In this document: one piece after another, positions 17,155 through 24,579 of the stretch
Position numbering within the stretch: the first letter of the stretch is position 1
Layout of the letters: every line of letters starts with the position of its first letter
Assembly: GCA_030431695.1 (NCBI GenBank)
Contig: JAUIIU010000026.1
Span: 1-38,256, forward strand
From: Bacteroidia bacterium
GTDB taxonomy: Bacteria > Bacteroidota > Bacteroidia > Flavobacteriales > Flavobacteriaceae
Direction: 5' to 3'
Length of the DNA: 38,256 bases
Position numbers and translations under genes: made by a program
The notes under the pieces: model-generated
What the model saw: the letters and a program-made list of their open reading frames with translations, nothing else
Told to the model about the DNA's origin: nothing
Database searches by the model: none

Positions 17155-18738
17155 ATGATCTTCAGAATAAAGGTATTCTTCTTAGCCCTTATGATCACAG
17201 GGCTATATTCTTGTAAAGACGAAACAAATAGCAAGGCAGAACCCGTAATTACATCTACGGTGGCGGCGGATGTTGAAGGATACGATGAAACATATCGACC
17301 ACAATTTCATTTCTCTCCACCCGAAAAGTGGATGAACGACCCAAACGGACTCGTTTATAATGATGGAGTGTACCATTTGTTCTACCAGTATTATCCGGAC
17401 GATATCGTGTGGGGTCCAATGCACTGGGGCCATGCCACCAGCCCCGATATGGTACATTGGACAAACAAGCCCATAGCACTTTACCCGGATGATCACGGAC
17501 TCATATTTTCCGGTAGTGCCGTAGTGGATAAGAAAAATACCTCCGGATTTGGGTCGGAAGAGAATCCGCCTCTCGTAGCCATATTCACCTATCATTCGAT
17601 GGAAAAGGAGAAGTCCGGACGTCTTGATTACCAAACTCAAGGCATAGCATACAGCCTGGATAACGGTGAGAACTGGACCAAGTATGAAGGTAATCCTGTG
17701 ATCGGGAATGAGGGAATAAAAGATTTCCGGGATCCTAAAGTATTCTGGCATGAAGAAACCTTCAGGTGGATCATGGCCCTGGTGGCCGGTGATCATGCGA
17801 AGTTCTATGCGTCGGCAAACCTTAAGGAATGGGAATTGCTAAGTGAGTTCGGAAAACAAAAAGGAGCACACGGGGGAGTGTGGGAGTGCCCCGACCTGTT
17901 TAAACTACCGGTAGAAGGTAGCGAGGAGGAAAAATGGGTATTGCTCATCAGTATCAACCCCGGAGCACCAAATGGTGGGTCCGGCACACAGTATTTTGTC
18001 GGGGATTTTGATGGCACGACATTTACAACGGATCAAATGGAAACGAAATGGATCGACTACGGGATGGATAACTATGCCGGGGTGACCTATAATAGCGAAC
18101 CCAATGGCGACCGCATTTTCATAGGGTGGATGAGTAACTGGAATTATGCGAGAAATACACCTACCGAAGCATGGCGAAGTTCCATGACCCTGCCTCGAAA
18201 GCTGAGCCTCCATAAGAATGAGGGAGGATATTACCTTAAGAACTTCCCACTAACCCAATTCGATCGAATCACCAAAGGAAAAATGTTGCTTCCAAGACCG
18301 GTTTCGCTGGAAGTGCCATTTGAAAGGGAATTTGAGAACCTAAGCCAGTCCGAGCTTAAATTTCTAACTTCACCCGGGGCAAATATTTCGGTTACCTACA
18401 GTAATGAAGGAGGGGAGCAGGTATGCCTGCAAGTGCTGGGTGAATCTTCGGAAATGCTGTTCGACAGAACCCGCTCGGGTATCGTTGATTTTGAGGATAG
18501 TTTTGGTTTGGCAGTCCAGAAGCAACCCTACAAGCCCGAAGGAGACCTGGTCCAGGTGAGGATCATTATGGATGCTTCATCGGTGGAAATATTTGTAGGT
18601 GAAGGAAAACACGTATTTACCAACCAGGTCTTTCCAAAACAGCCATACACCAAGCTTGAGATTTCAGGTTCTCCGGATGCTTCCCTGGACGTTCTGATGA
18701 TACGGGATGTGAACTCTATATGGCATCCTGAAAAGTAG
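17155..18738 (+). CDS. Glycoside hydrolase family 32 lipoprotein (levanase/inulinase-type beta-fructosidase)
   Basis: GH32 enzymes hydrolyse beta-fructosidic bonds in levan, inulin, fructo-oligosaccharides or sucrose. All three catalytic motifs are present: WMNDPNG with nucleophile Asp62, FRDP with transition-state-stabilising Asp193, and WECPDLF with acid/base Glu244. The C-terminal beta-sandwich follows (about 380-527; note ASSVEIFVGEGKHVFTNQVF). The open frame begins at a TTG or ATG further upstream, but the ATG at 17155 clears the lacI stop by 19 bases and yields a lipoprotein signal ending L-Y-S-C. The Cys is followed by Lys-Asp-Glu, resembling the lipoprotein surface-export signal described in Capnocytophaga, so the enzyme may face outward. 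No fructokinase or sugar permease lies nearby. Levan versus inulin specificity, and exo versus endo action, cannot be settled here. Confidence 0.95.
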   Translation: MIFRIKVFFLALMITGLYSCKDETNSKAEPVITSTVAADVEGYDETYRPQFHFSPPEKWMNDPNGLVYNDGVYHLFYQYYPDDIVWGPMHWGHATSPDMVHWTNKPIALYPDDHGLIFSGSAVVDKKNTSGFGSEENPPLVAIFTYHSMEKEKSGRLDYQTQGIAYSLDNGENWTKYEGNPVIGNEGIKDFRDPKVFWHEETFRWIMALVAGDHAKFYASANLKEWELLSEFGKQKGAHGGVWECPDLFKLPVEGSEEEKWVLLISINPGAPNGGSGTQYFVGDFDGTTFTTDQMETKWIDYGMDNYAGVTYNSEPNGDRIFIGWMSNWNYARNTPTEAWRSSMTLPRKLSLHKNEGGYYLKNFPLTQFDRITKGKMLLPRPVSLEVPFEREFENLSQSELKFLTSPGANISVTYSNEGGEQVCLQVLGESSEMLFDRTRSGIVDFEDSFGLAVQKQPYKPEGDLVQVRIIMDASSVEIFVGEGKHVFTNQVFPKQPYTKLEISGSPDASLDVLMIRDVNSIWHPEK

Positions 18739-18969
18739 CCGCGACCGAATAAGTTCGATTGTAGGGAATCAACTTGTTTTCCGACTGAACTAATAGCTGT
18801 TAAATATTTGTTTAAATGTATATGCTAATGCATGTTAGTTTGTATGTTTACGACTGAAAGAAGCTGTTTTTTTAGCAAATTAACCACCGGTGGTGTAAAA
18901 ATCACGGGTAGTGAATGAAAAAGTCAGGTTGTAAGGCCTGAAAATCAATAATAAACCTACGAGAACCTC

Positions 18970-19203
18970 ATGAAAACAGAACTAATTAACGAAGCGTTGC
19001 AGTTTGAGCAACAGAAGCTGACCCTAAGAACGACAAGTGATCGTATTGTGGCTTCGAGAAAAGCGAAAGAACTTATCCTCCGATTGAACGAGATATATAA
19101 GGAGACAAAGGACGCCACTATCATGGACCTGATGAAGCGGCTTACGGTGATCAAACGTAAGGTAGAAAAAAGACTGAAAGGCAGACAGGATCTGCTGGCA
19201 TAA
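18970..19203 (+). CDS. Small charged helical protein, conserved-hypothetical type
   Basis: This 77-residue protein is almost entirely predicted helix, Lys/Arg/Glu-rich, with no Cys, no signal peptide and no membrane segment. I do not recognise a named domain, but its composition and length resemble small conserved cytoplasmic proteins of Flavobacteriaceae. It has an ATG start, a 231-base upstream gap containing a 12-base palindrome (ACCACCGGTGGT at 18883-18894), and an intrinsic terminator directly after the stop. It therefore looks like a complete monocistronic unit rather than chance. The helical stretch around LILRLNEIYKETKDATIMDL suggests a coiled coil or partner binding, which is only an inference. 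Confidence 0.7.
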   Translation: MKTELINEALQFEQQKLTLRTTSDRIVASRKAKELILRLNEIYKETKDATIMDLMKRLTVIKRKVEKRLKGRQDLLA

Positions 19204-19211
19204 ACTATAAG

Positions 19212-19237
19212 ACCCGAAACCGATGTTCGGGTTTTTT
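19212..19237 (+). terminator. Intrinsic terminator after the 77-residue protein gene
   Basis: ACCCGAA (19212-19218) pairs with TTCGGGT (19226-19232) around a seven-base loop and is followed by a run of T (19232-19237). Its T-run overlaps the stop codon of the converging gene by two bases. The opposite strand has no good T-run, so it mainly serves the plus-strand gene. Confidence 0.8.
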
Positions 19238-19727
19238 ATTGGTCATCCCACTCGGTGTCCCATTCGGTTCCGGGAGTCCTGGCGACGTATACTATTTTCG
19301 ACTTATACACCCAGCACCAAAGAGGTTTCTTCTTATAAGTGTAACGCCATTCTTCATCATTGAAATTTGCCCTGCCAAGGAGTTCAGCAGCTCTTGATAC
19401 GGCCAGTGATTCCGAATTGAAGTTTACAATGATCTCATAGAGCGGGTTGTTGTTTTCATTTCCGAAGTAAAGCACCAGGTTTTCCACATCCTTGCTGCCA
19501 ATAGCCAGCGAATATACAGTTCTAAAACTTTCTTCGTTCTCCAGCTTGGCCTCCGGGAATCGATCTGCGAAGTTGCTTTTCGACATTCCGAATTTTATCT
19601 TCTTAGAGATCTCGGGAGGGAAAGGTTTCCTGATCTTCTCATTTTGACCGACTGCACTGAGGCTTCCCAGCACTATCATTAGGATAAAAAGTACAGGGGC
19701 AGTTTTGGTTCTTAATGCTGTTTTCAT
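19236..19727 (-). CDS. Secreted hypothetical protein
   Basis: This 163-residue protein has a clear Sec signal peptide (a hydrophobic stretch around FILMIVLGSLSAVGQ) and no lipobox Cys, so it should be periplasmic or secreted. The mature part contains KIKFGMSKSNFADRFPEAKL, LVLYFGNENNNPLYEIIVNF and an aromatic C-terminal segment (KKPLWCWVYKSKIVYVART). The pattern resembles small lipid- or peptide-binding folds, but I cannot name a family. A -7-like TAGCTTTC lies about 19 bases upstream of the ATG. It converges on the 77-residue protein gene and shares the terminator area with it. Confidence 0.72.
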   Translation of the reverse strand: MKTALRTKTAPVLFILMIVLGSLSAVGQNEKIRKPFPPEISKKIKFGMSKSNFADRFPEAKLENEESFRTVYSLAIGSKDVENLVLYFGNENNNPLYEIIVNFNSESLAVSRAAELLGRANFNDEEWRYTYKKKPLWCWVYKSKIVYVARTPGTEWDTEWDDQ

Positions 19728-19872
19728 AAGTCTGCGTTTGAATTTGAAAGCTACGGAATTTTTGTGAAGTTATTCCATGTTAACGGGTATTAAAAATACA
19801 TCTGCATCCTTACGGTTTTTCCCCGAACATAAAACACTGAACAGTTCGTCCGGGAACGCATCGACAAAGTCG

Positions 19873-19920
19873 AATGTTTCTTTTTTTCCCAAAAATCAAA
19901 ATAGAAACCACACGACTTTC
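19873..19920. repeat. Imperfect direct repeat, copy 1
   Basis: The core TTCCCAAAAATCAAAATAG (19886-19904) and the following AAACCACACGACTTTC match the second copy 170 bases further on with only single-base differences and one indel. It is preceded by a small imperfect hairpin (CGAC-AAA-GTCG). Confidence 0.65.
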
Positions 19921-20043
19921 GGTTGTCCTTCGTCTCGGCTGCGCCTCGCTCAGGATAAACTTCGATTCGATAGAATGACAAAGAAGAACAAACAACAAAC
20001 CATAAACAGCGAACTTTTTTCCAGGATTCATTTGCCTTCGGCA

Positions 20044-20090
20044 AATGTTCCTTTGTTCCCAAAAGTCAAAATACAAACCACGCGACTTCC
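20044..20090. repeat. Imperfect direct repeat, copy 2
   Basis: This is the second copy of the 47-48-base unit, with core TTCCCAAAAGTCAAAATAC (20056-20074) followed by AAACCACGCGACTTCC. It is preceded by a stronger hairpin, CATTTGCC-TTC-GGCAAATG (20029-20047), in the same relative position as the hairpin before copy 1. Confidence 0.65.
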
Positions 20091-20150
20091 AATCGCTGGT
20101 TTTTTGTTTCAAAAAAATCTGAAAGTAAACTTTCATCATTTTCTCAAACA

Positions 20151-20181
20151 AAAAACCCATCTCGCTTTTGCGGATGGGTTT
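20151..20181 (-). terminator. Intrinsic terminator of tRNA-Phe
   Basis: On the minus strand AAACCCAT pairs with ATGGGTTT around a 13-base GC-containing loop that can extend the stem (CGC-AAAA-GCG). It is followed by TTTTTGTTTG. It begins 11 bases after the tRNA 3' end. Confidence 0.75.
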
Positions 20182-20191
20182 GTATTTATTG

Positions 20192-20264
<73 letters not shown>

Positions 20265-20289
20265 TTACTTGGGCCTGCGCCTTCCGATA

Positions 20290-20308
20290 CATCCACCAGA
20301 GGCGGATG
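20290..20308. repeat. Near-perfect inverted repeat in the tRNA-Phe leader
   Basis: CATCCACC and GGCGGATG pair around AGA with one A-C mismatch. It resembles short palindromic intergenic repeats (CCGCCTCTGGCGG-like) that I recall from flavobacterial genomes. It would form a hairpin in the pre-tRNA leader removed by RNase P. Confidence 0.45.
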
Positions 20309-20319
20309 CATAAGAGGGT

Positions 20320-20350
20320 GCAAATATAACCGATATTTGAACTTTGCAAA
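20320..20350 (-). promoter_or_regulatory. tRNA-Phe promoter with both Bacteroidota boxes
   Basis: The minus strand has TTTG (20347-20350), an 18-base spacer and TATATTTGC (20320-20328), a full match to the -33/-7 promoter pattern of Bacteroidota. The expected start near 20313 leaves a leader of about 50 bases before the tRNA. It is the best-formed promoter in the window. Confidence 0.65.
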
Positions 20351-20423
20351 ACATAAAATTAAAAAAACTTCCCGGCTTTTTCAATTTAATAGCCCATTAA
20401 CATCTCCTATAGGATACAAGTTG

Positions 20424-20432
20424 TACTTTTAG
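20424..20432 (+). promoter_or_regulatory. Possible coaX -7 promoter box
   Basis: TACTTTTAG, one mismatch from TAnnTTTG, lies 17 bases before the coaX ATG, so the transcript would have a very short leader. No -33 box is evident. It would serve the whole coaX-to-CNNM cluster. Confidence 0.3.
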
Positions 20433-20448
20433 CACTTTACTTCCTGTA

Positions 20449-21177
20449 ATGAATCTTATTTTAGACGTAGGGAATACCCGAAATAAGCTAGCTGTTTTTT
20501 CTGAAAACCAGTTGTTGAAAAAATACACCTGCAACCCCGGGGATACCCTGGACACCCTGAATCAGATATATTCAGATTACCCCGAAATCGATAGCTGCAT
20601 ACTTGCATCGGTGGGAGTATTGCCGGAATCCGTCCTTGATCTGCTAAAGGAACGATCCCCAGTGGTAATACTCGACAGCGAGACCCGTGTACCTTTCAAT
20701 AACGGGTACGGATCTCCTGCCACCCTGGGAGTGGATCGAATTGCGCTCGCCAGCGCAGCAGCTACCATATATCCTAATAACAATACTCTTGTGATCGATG
20801 CAGGGAGTTGCATTACTTACGATTTTATTTCTGAAGGAAACACATATATGGGTGGTGCTATCTCCCCAGGGATCAAGATGCGCTACAAAGCATTAAACGA
20901 CTATACGGCCAACCTGCCGCTTTTAGAGCCAGAACTTCCATTAGTAAGTACTGGGACAGATACTGTAAGCTCAATTCAAAGCGGTGTTTTACAGGCTGTC
21001 GTTTTTGAAATGGAGGGATTCATCTCCATGTACAGAGAGAAATATGCTGATTTAACAGTTATTTTAACAGGTGGAGATGCTCATTTTTTGCGAGATAGCC
21101 TAAAAAGTGACATATTTGCCAACTCAAATTTCCTGCTGGAAGGTTTGAATTTCATCTTAGAATATAATAAACATTGA
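20449..21177 (+). CDS. coaX: Type III pantothenate kinase
   Basis: CoaX phosphorylates pantothenate in the cytoplasm, the first step from vitamin B5 to coenzyme A. The 242-residue protein has the ASKHA-fold motifs of the family: phosphate-1 loop LDVGNT with Asp6, GVDR at 94-97, DAGS at 117-120 followed by CITYD, GGAISPG at 135-141, and the C-terminal LTGGDA adenosine motif. The ATG at 20449 is the only good start and follows a -7-like box closely. The stop overlaps the next ATG as TGATG, indicating coupling. Nothing is truncated. Confidence 0.97.
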   Translation: MNLILDVGNTRNKLAVFSENQLLKKYTCNPGDTLDTLNQIYSDYPEIDSCILASVGVLPESVLDLLKERSPVVILDSETRVPFNNGYGSPATLGVDRIALASAAATIYPNNNTLVIDAGSCITYDFISEGNTYMGGAISPGIKMRYKALNDYTANLPLLEPELPLVSTGTDTVSSIQSGVLQAVVFEMEGFISMYREKYADLTVILTGGDAHFLRDSLKSDIFANSNFLLEGLNFILEYNKH

Positions 21178-22418
21178 TGTTGAAACGAATCACAGTTGTA
21201 GTACTGCTGCTAATCGCGGTAACGGGTCATGCTCAGGAAGGAACAGTTTCACCTTATTCTTTTTACGGTATTGGAACGCTGAAGTTCAAAGGAACTGCTG
21301 AGAACCGCGCAATGGGTGGGATCAGTATTTATTCGGACAGTATCCACATGAATATTCAAAACCCCGCTGGTGTGGCCGGACTTCGCCTGGTAAATTATAC
21401 CGCAGGTATCAGTCATAAGTACGAGACCATCAAAACCGAGGCAGAAAGTCAGAAAGCTAGTACAACCTCCATTGACTACCTGGCACTTGGGATTCCAATG
21501 GGAAAATTTGGAGCGAGCTTCGGATTGATCCCTTACACTGCTGTGGGTTATAATTTAATGACCGAGGATGCCGGTATCAGTACTACGTATACAGGTCGCG
21601 GAGGTGTGAACAAGGCATTTTTCGCGCTGGCCTACCAGATTACCCCGGAATTCAGTATCGGGGTCGACGCCAATTACAACTTCGGAAATATTGAGAATAC
21701 GGCAGAACGCCGTGAAGAGGATATCCAGTACGGAACTGAAGAGTACAATAAATCAGACCTGCTGGGATTCAACTTCAATATTGGAGCCCAGTACAAGACC
21801 AATGTCAGCGAACGACTCTCTCTTTTCGCTTCAGCAACCTATACTCCGGAAACTAATCTTACGTCCGAAAATTCCAGGACCATATCGTCATTTCTTGTAC
21901 TGCCATCGGGATCTACAACACCGATCGATGAGCGCGAAATTCAAGTGCCGGATACGGAATTTACCTTTCCTTCTCAGTACACCCTGGGATTAGGATTGGG
22001 TGAAGAGAAAAAATGGTTCGTTGGAGGAGAATACACAAATGTTACAACTAGTAACCTAAGAAACAGGTCATTTGATATAGATTTTGTTACCTTTACAGAC
22101 GCCTCTAAGGTAAGGGTGGGTGGATTCTATATCCCGAACTACAATTCTATAGGAAATTACTGGAATAGAGTTGTTTACAGGGGAGGTGTTCGATTCGAGG
22201 ATACAGGTATCAGTGTTAATGGTGAAGGTATCAATGAGTTTGGCATATCTTTTGGAGTTGGTCTGCCAGTAGGAAGGTTATTCTCCAATATTAATATTGG
22301 TTTTGAAGTGGGAAGGCGTGGAACAACCGACTTCGGCCTGGTACAGGAGAACTTCTTTAATACATTTATAGGTCTGTCTTTGAACGACAGATGGTTTGAG
22401 AAAAGATATTATGATTAA
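21177..22418 (+). CDS. Putative outer-membrane beta-barrel protein
   Basis: This 413-residue protein has a signal peptide ending TGHAQ. The mature N-terminus carries SPYSFYGIGTLKFKGTAENRAMGG and NIQNPAGVAGL, then alternating aromatic/polar strands to the end, typical of a transmembrane barrel distantly like OmpP1/FadL proteins. The ATG at 21177 shares one base with the coaX stop; a TTG one codon earlier is less likely. Genes of this type commonly follow coaX in Flavobacteriaceae as far as I recall. The transported ligand is unknown. It precedes lptC-related envelope genes, so a cell-envelope role is likely. Confidence 0.82.
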   Translation: MLKRITVVVLLLIAVTGHAQEGTVSPYSFYGIGTLKFKGTAENRAMGGISIYSDSIHMNIQNPAGVAGLRLVNYTAGISHKYETIKTEAESQKASTTSIDYLALGIPMGKFGASFGLIPYTAVGYNLMTEDAGISTTYTGRGGVNKAFFALAYQITPEFSIGVDANYNFGNIENTAERREEDIQYGTEEYNKSDLLGFNFNIGAQYKTNVSERLSLFASATYTPETNLTSENSRTISSFLVLPSGSTTPIDEREIQVPDTEFTFPSQYTLGLGLGEEKKWFVGGEYTNVTTSNLRNRSFDIDFVTFTDASKVRVGGFYIPNYNSIGNYWNRVVYRGGVRFEDTGISVNGEGINEFGISFGVGLPVGRLFSNINIGFEVGRRGTTDFGLVQENFFNTFIGLSLNDRWFEKRYYD

Positions 22419-22437
22419 CGAAATAAACAATTACACT

Positions 22438-23793
22438 ATGAAGACGAAAGCTATTTTTCTTTCAGCCATGCTCGTACTTGCATTCGGGAGCAAAACGATG
22501 GCGCAGGAGAAGTGTGCTACGTTGGGTTCATTATTCATAGAACCGGCCAAAGCGAAAAATTACGAGGGTGCTCTTGCTCACTATGATAACCTGGTAAATG
22601 AATGTCCGACATATAGTATGGCGACCTACCAGTATGCGGAGAAAATGTACAAACATTTTATCGAGAACGGTGATAAAACCAAGATCGCCGATCTTGAAAA
22701 GGTGTACAAGCTTCGTATGCAATACTATCCTGCCAAGACCAAAGAAGGTGAACTGATGATGAAGATGGCACAGGTGAAGTTCGATAACGAAATTGGCACC
22801 AAAATGGATCAGTTCAATGCTTTCGATGCTGCCTTCAAGAAGGATGAAGATGAATTTACGAGTCCGAAAAGTCTCTACACATACTTTTCCCTGGCTGTGG
22901 ATCTGTTCAATGCAGGTGAAAAACCTATAGACGACGTCTTCGATCTGTACGATATCGTTATTCAGAAGATAGAGAAGGAAGAAGGTAAACTGGCATCTGC
23001 ACTTACCATGTTACTGGATAAGCAGGAAGCAGGAACTAAACTGACTTCAAAGGAAGATCGTAAACTGAATGCATACGAAAAGAACCTCGAGGCATACGGA
23101 AAAGTAAAGGGAAGTGTTGATGGTAAGTTGGGTCAGTTGGCCGATTGCCCGAACCTTATCCCACTTTACGAAAAGGACTTCGAAAACAAGAAAACCGATG
23201 TCAACTGGCTGCGTAGAGCTGCAGGTAGACTAAGTGCGAAGGACTGTGATACTCCATTGTTCTTCCAGTTGGTGCAGCAGTTACACACCCTTGAGCCGTC
23301 GGCAAAATCAGCTTACTACCTTGGTAAACTAGCTGAAAAGGATGGTAAGGGAAGTACGGCACTTGATTATTTCAACCAGGCCGCTGAACTTGAAACCAAT
23401 CCAGGTGATAAGGCCAAAGTTTACTACAGTATTGCTGAGAATTTCCGCAAGAAAGGAAGTTTCGGACAGGCGAGAAGTTACTATATGAAAATGGTTGAGG
23501 TGAAGCCATCAGCAGGTATCGCTTACCTTAAGATCGCTAATATGATCGCTAATAGTGCGAACAGCTGTGGTAACACTGTATTCGAAAAAAGAGCGATCTA
23601 CTGGAAAGCTGCGGAGATGGCCGATCGTGCCGCACGTGTTGATGGATCAATCGCCTCTAATGCCCGTAGCGCTGCCAGCAGTTACAGGGGAAGAGCTCCG
23701 AGCAAAAGTGATATCTTTACTGAAGGTATGGCTGGTAAAACCATTACATTCAATTGCTGGGTGGGTGGTAGCGTTCGCGTGCCGAGTCTATAA
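22438..23793 (+). CDS. Secreted tetratricopeptide-repeat (TPR) protein
   Basis: This 452-residue periplasmic protein has a signal peptide ending KTMAQ. The open frame starts further upstream at a TTG inside the previous gene, but the ATG at 22438 begins directly with the signal sequence. TPR-like helix pairs are visible near residues 30-60 (NYEGALAHYDNLVNECP) and clearly at about 290-370 (SAYYLGKLAEKDGKGSTALDYF, KGSFGQARSYYMKMVEVKP). The C-terminus ends with a distinctive GKTITFNCWVGGSVRVP tail containing one Cys. TPR domains mediate protein-protein contacts; a role in envelope assembly is suggested by the lptC, OMP and ppiD neighbours. The specific partner is not known. Confidence 0.82.
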   Translation: MKTKAIFLSAMLVLAFGSKTMAQEKCATLGSLFIEPAKAKNYEGALAHYDNLVNECPTYSMATYQYAEKMYKHFIENGDKTKIADLEKVYKLRMQYYPAKTKEGELMMKMAQVKFDNEIGTKMDQFNAFDAAFKKDEDEFTSPKSLYTYFSLAVDLFNAGEKPIDDVFDLYDIVIQKIEKEEGKLASALTMLLDKQEAGTKLTSKEDRKLNAYEKNLEAYGKVKGSVDGKLGQLADCPNLIPLYEKDFENKKTDVNWLRRAAGRLSAKDCDTPLFFQLVQQLHTLEPSAKSAYYLGKLAEKDGKGSTALDYFNQAAELETNPGDKAKVYYSIAENFRKKGSFGQARSYYMKMVEVKPSAGIAYLKIANMIANSANSCGNTVFEKRAIYWKAAEMADRAARVDGSIASNARSAASSYRGRAPSKSDIFTEGMAGKTITFNCWVGGSVRVPSL

Positions 23794-23795
23794 GA

Positions 23796-24389
23796 ATGAA
23801 CAAAATACAACATATGATCACTGGCGTGATGGCTGCATTGACAGTCATCACGCTTTTTTCATGTGAAAGTAATTACAGGAATATCCAGAAGTTGAGTCTA
23901 AAGGACGGAGCACCGGTAGGTGTGGCGCGAAATATCAATGTGAAATACACAGACTCGGGCAGGATCGTTGCAAATCTTATCTCTCCTCTTCGCAATGACT
24001 ATACAAACCTGGGCTTTCCTTACCAGGAGTTTCCCGAAGGAGTGGATGTCTACTATTGGAATGAGAATGACGAGGTGACAACTGTGACCTCCGATTTTGC
24101 CACTCGTTACGACGACAATAGCATTGTCGATCTGCGAAAAAATGTTGTATTGGTGACCAGTGATAGTCTGACACTTAAAGCGGAGCAACTGTACTGGGAC
24201 CAGAAGAATCAATGGGTTTTTACCGATCAACCCTACCGCATTATCTTTAAGGACGGATCCTACAACGACGGTGCTGGATTCGATTCGAGCGAGGATTTCA
24301 CCGAATTCCTGTCTCGTACCAATGTGGGTGAACAGATCATCGATCGGGAAGTCATGAACGAAAATTCAGAGAATAACAATGGGCAATAA
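23796..24389 (+). CDS. lptC: LPS export protein LptC-like lipoprotein
   Basis: LptC passes lipopolysaccharide from the LptBFG extractor to periplasmic LptA. This 197-residue protein has an N-terminal hydrophobic segment ending L-F-S-C, so here it may be a lipoprotein rather than carrying the single transmembrane helix of the Escherichia coli protein. The mature part has the LptC/OstA-like beta pattern: VKYTDSGRIVANLISP, FPEGVDVYYWNENDEVTTVTSDFA, and IVDLRKNVVLVTSDSLTLKAEQLYW, the last typical of the jellyroll. It starts two bases after the TPR stop and its end overlaps the next gene by 11 bases, so it sits inside an operon. Confidence 0.88.
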   Translation: MNKIQHMITGVMAALTVITLFSCESNYRNIQKLSLKDGAPVGVARNINVKYTDSGRIVANLISPLRNDYTNLGFPYQEFPEGVDVYYWNENDEVTTVTSDFATRYDDNSIVDLRKNVVLVTSDSLTLKAEQLYWDQKNQWVFTDQPYRIIFKDGSYNDGAGFDSSEDFTEFLSRTNVGEQIIDREVMNENSENNNGQ

Positions 24390-24579
24390 GATCTACCGCC
24401 TTTTCGAATACGCCTACCTCGGTATGGCTGCCTTTTCAATTTACCTGGTTATCACGAACTGGGAAGACAACAGAAACAGGGCATATTTATTTGCTTTCTT
24501 TACCGTTGTCGCTATCTTTATGTTCTTCTTCAAAAGAAATTTCCGAAGAAAAATGGAGAAGCGCAATAACAACCGTTGA
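24379..24579 (+). CDS. Small two-helix membrane protein
   Basis: This 66-residue protein has two hydrophobic segments (about 12-26 and 36-51) and a strongly basic C-terminal tail (KRNFRRKMEKRNNNR) that should lie in the cytoplasm. I do not recognise a family. It overlaps the end of lptC by 11 bases and its stop overlaps the next ATG as TGATG, so translation of three genes is probably coupled and the gene is real despite its size. Position suggests an accessory role with LptC or the CNNM protein. Confidence 0.75.
   Translation: MGNKIYRLFEYAYLGMAAFSIYLVITNWEDNRNRAYLFAFFTVVAIFMFFFKRNFRRKMEKRNNNR

Larger units (their letters stand above)
19728..20191. other. Intergenic stretch with repeats, no supported gene
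   Basis: Overlapping frames exist on both strands but they disagree with each other, have low-complexity Lys/Phe-rich translations, and the longest plus-strand one runs through the tRNA-Phe gene. The interval contains two copies of a 47-48-base direct repeat, a hairpin (20029-20047), a segment around 19926-19978 (CGTCTCGGCTGCGCCTCGCT) resembling dispersed intergenic repeats I recall from Flavobacteriaceae genomes, and the tRNA terminator. It is best read as repeat-rich non-coding DNA. Confidence 0.65.

Noticed and set aside
17203-17796. 197-codon minus-strand frame opposite GH32
   Set aside because: It is antisense to the GH32 catalytic motifs and resembles no family.
16049-18894. Shared CACCGGTGG palindromes upstream of lacI (16049-16057) and of the 77-residue gene (18883-18894) as a common operator flanking the cassette
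   Set aside because: An eight-base palindrome such as CACCGGTG is expected about 0.6 times in a window this size, so two occurrences are not convincing, and the flanking bases differ.
19846-20181. CRISPR array from the repeats near tRNA-Phe
   Set aside because: There are only two imperfect copies, 170 bases apart, with no regular spacers and no cas genes nearby.
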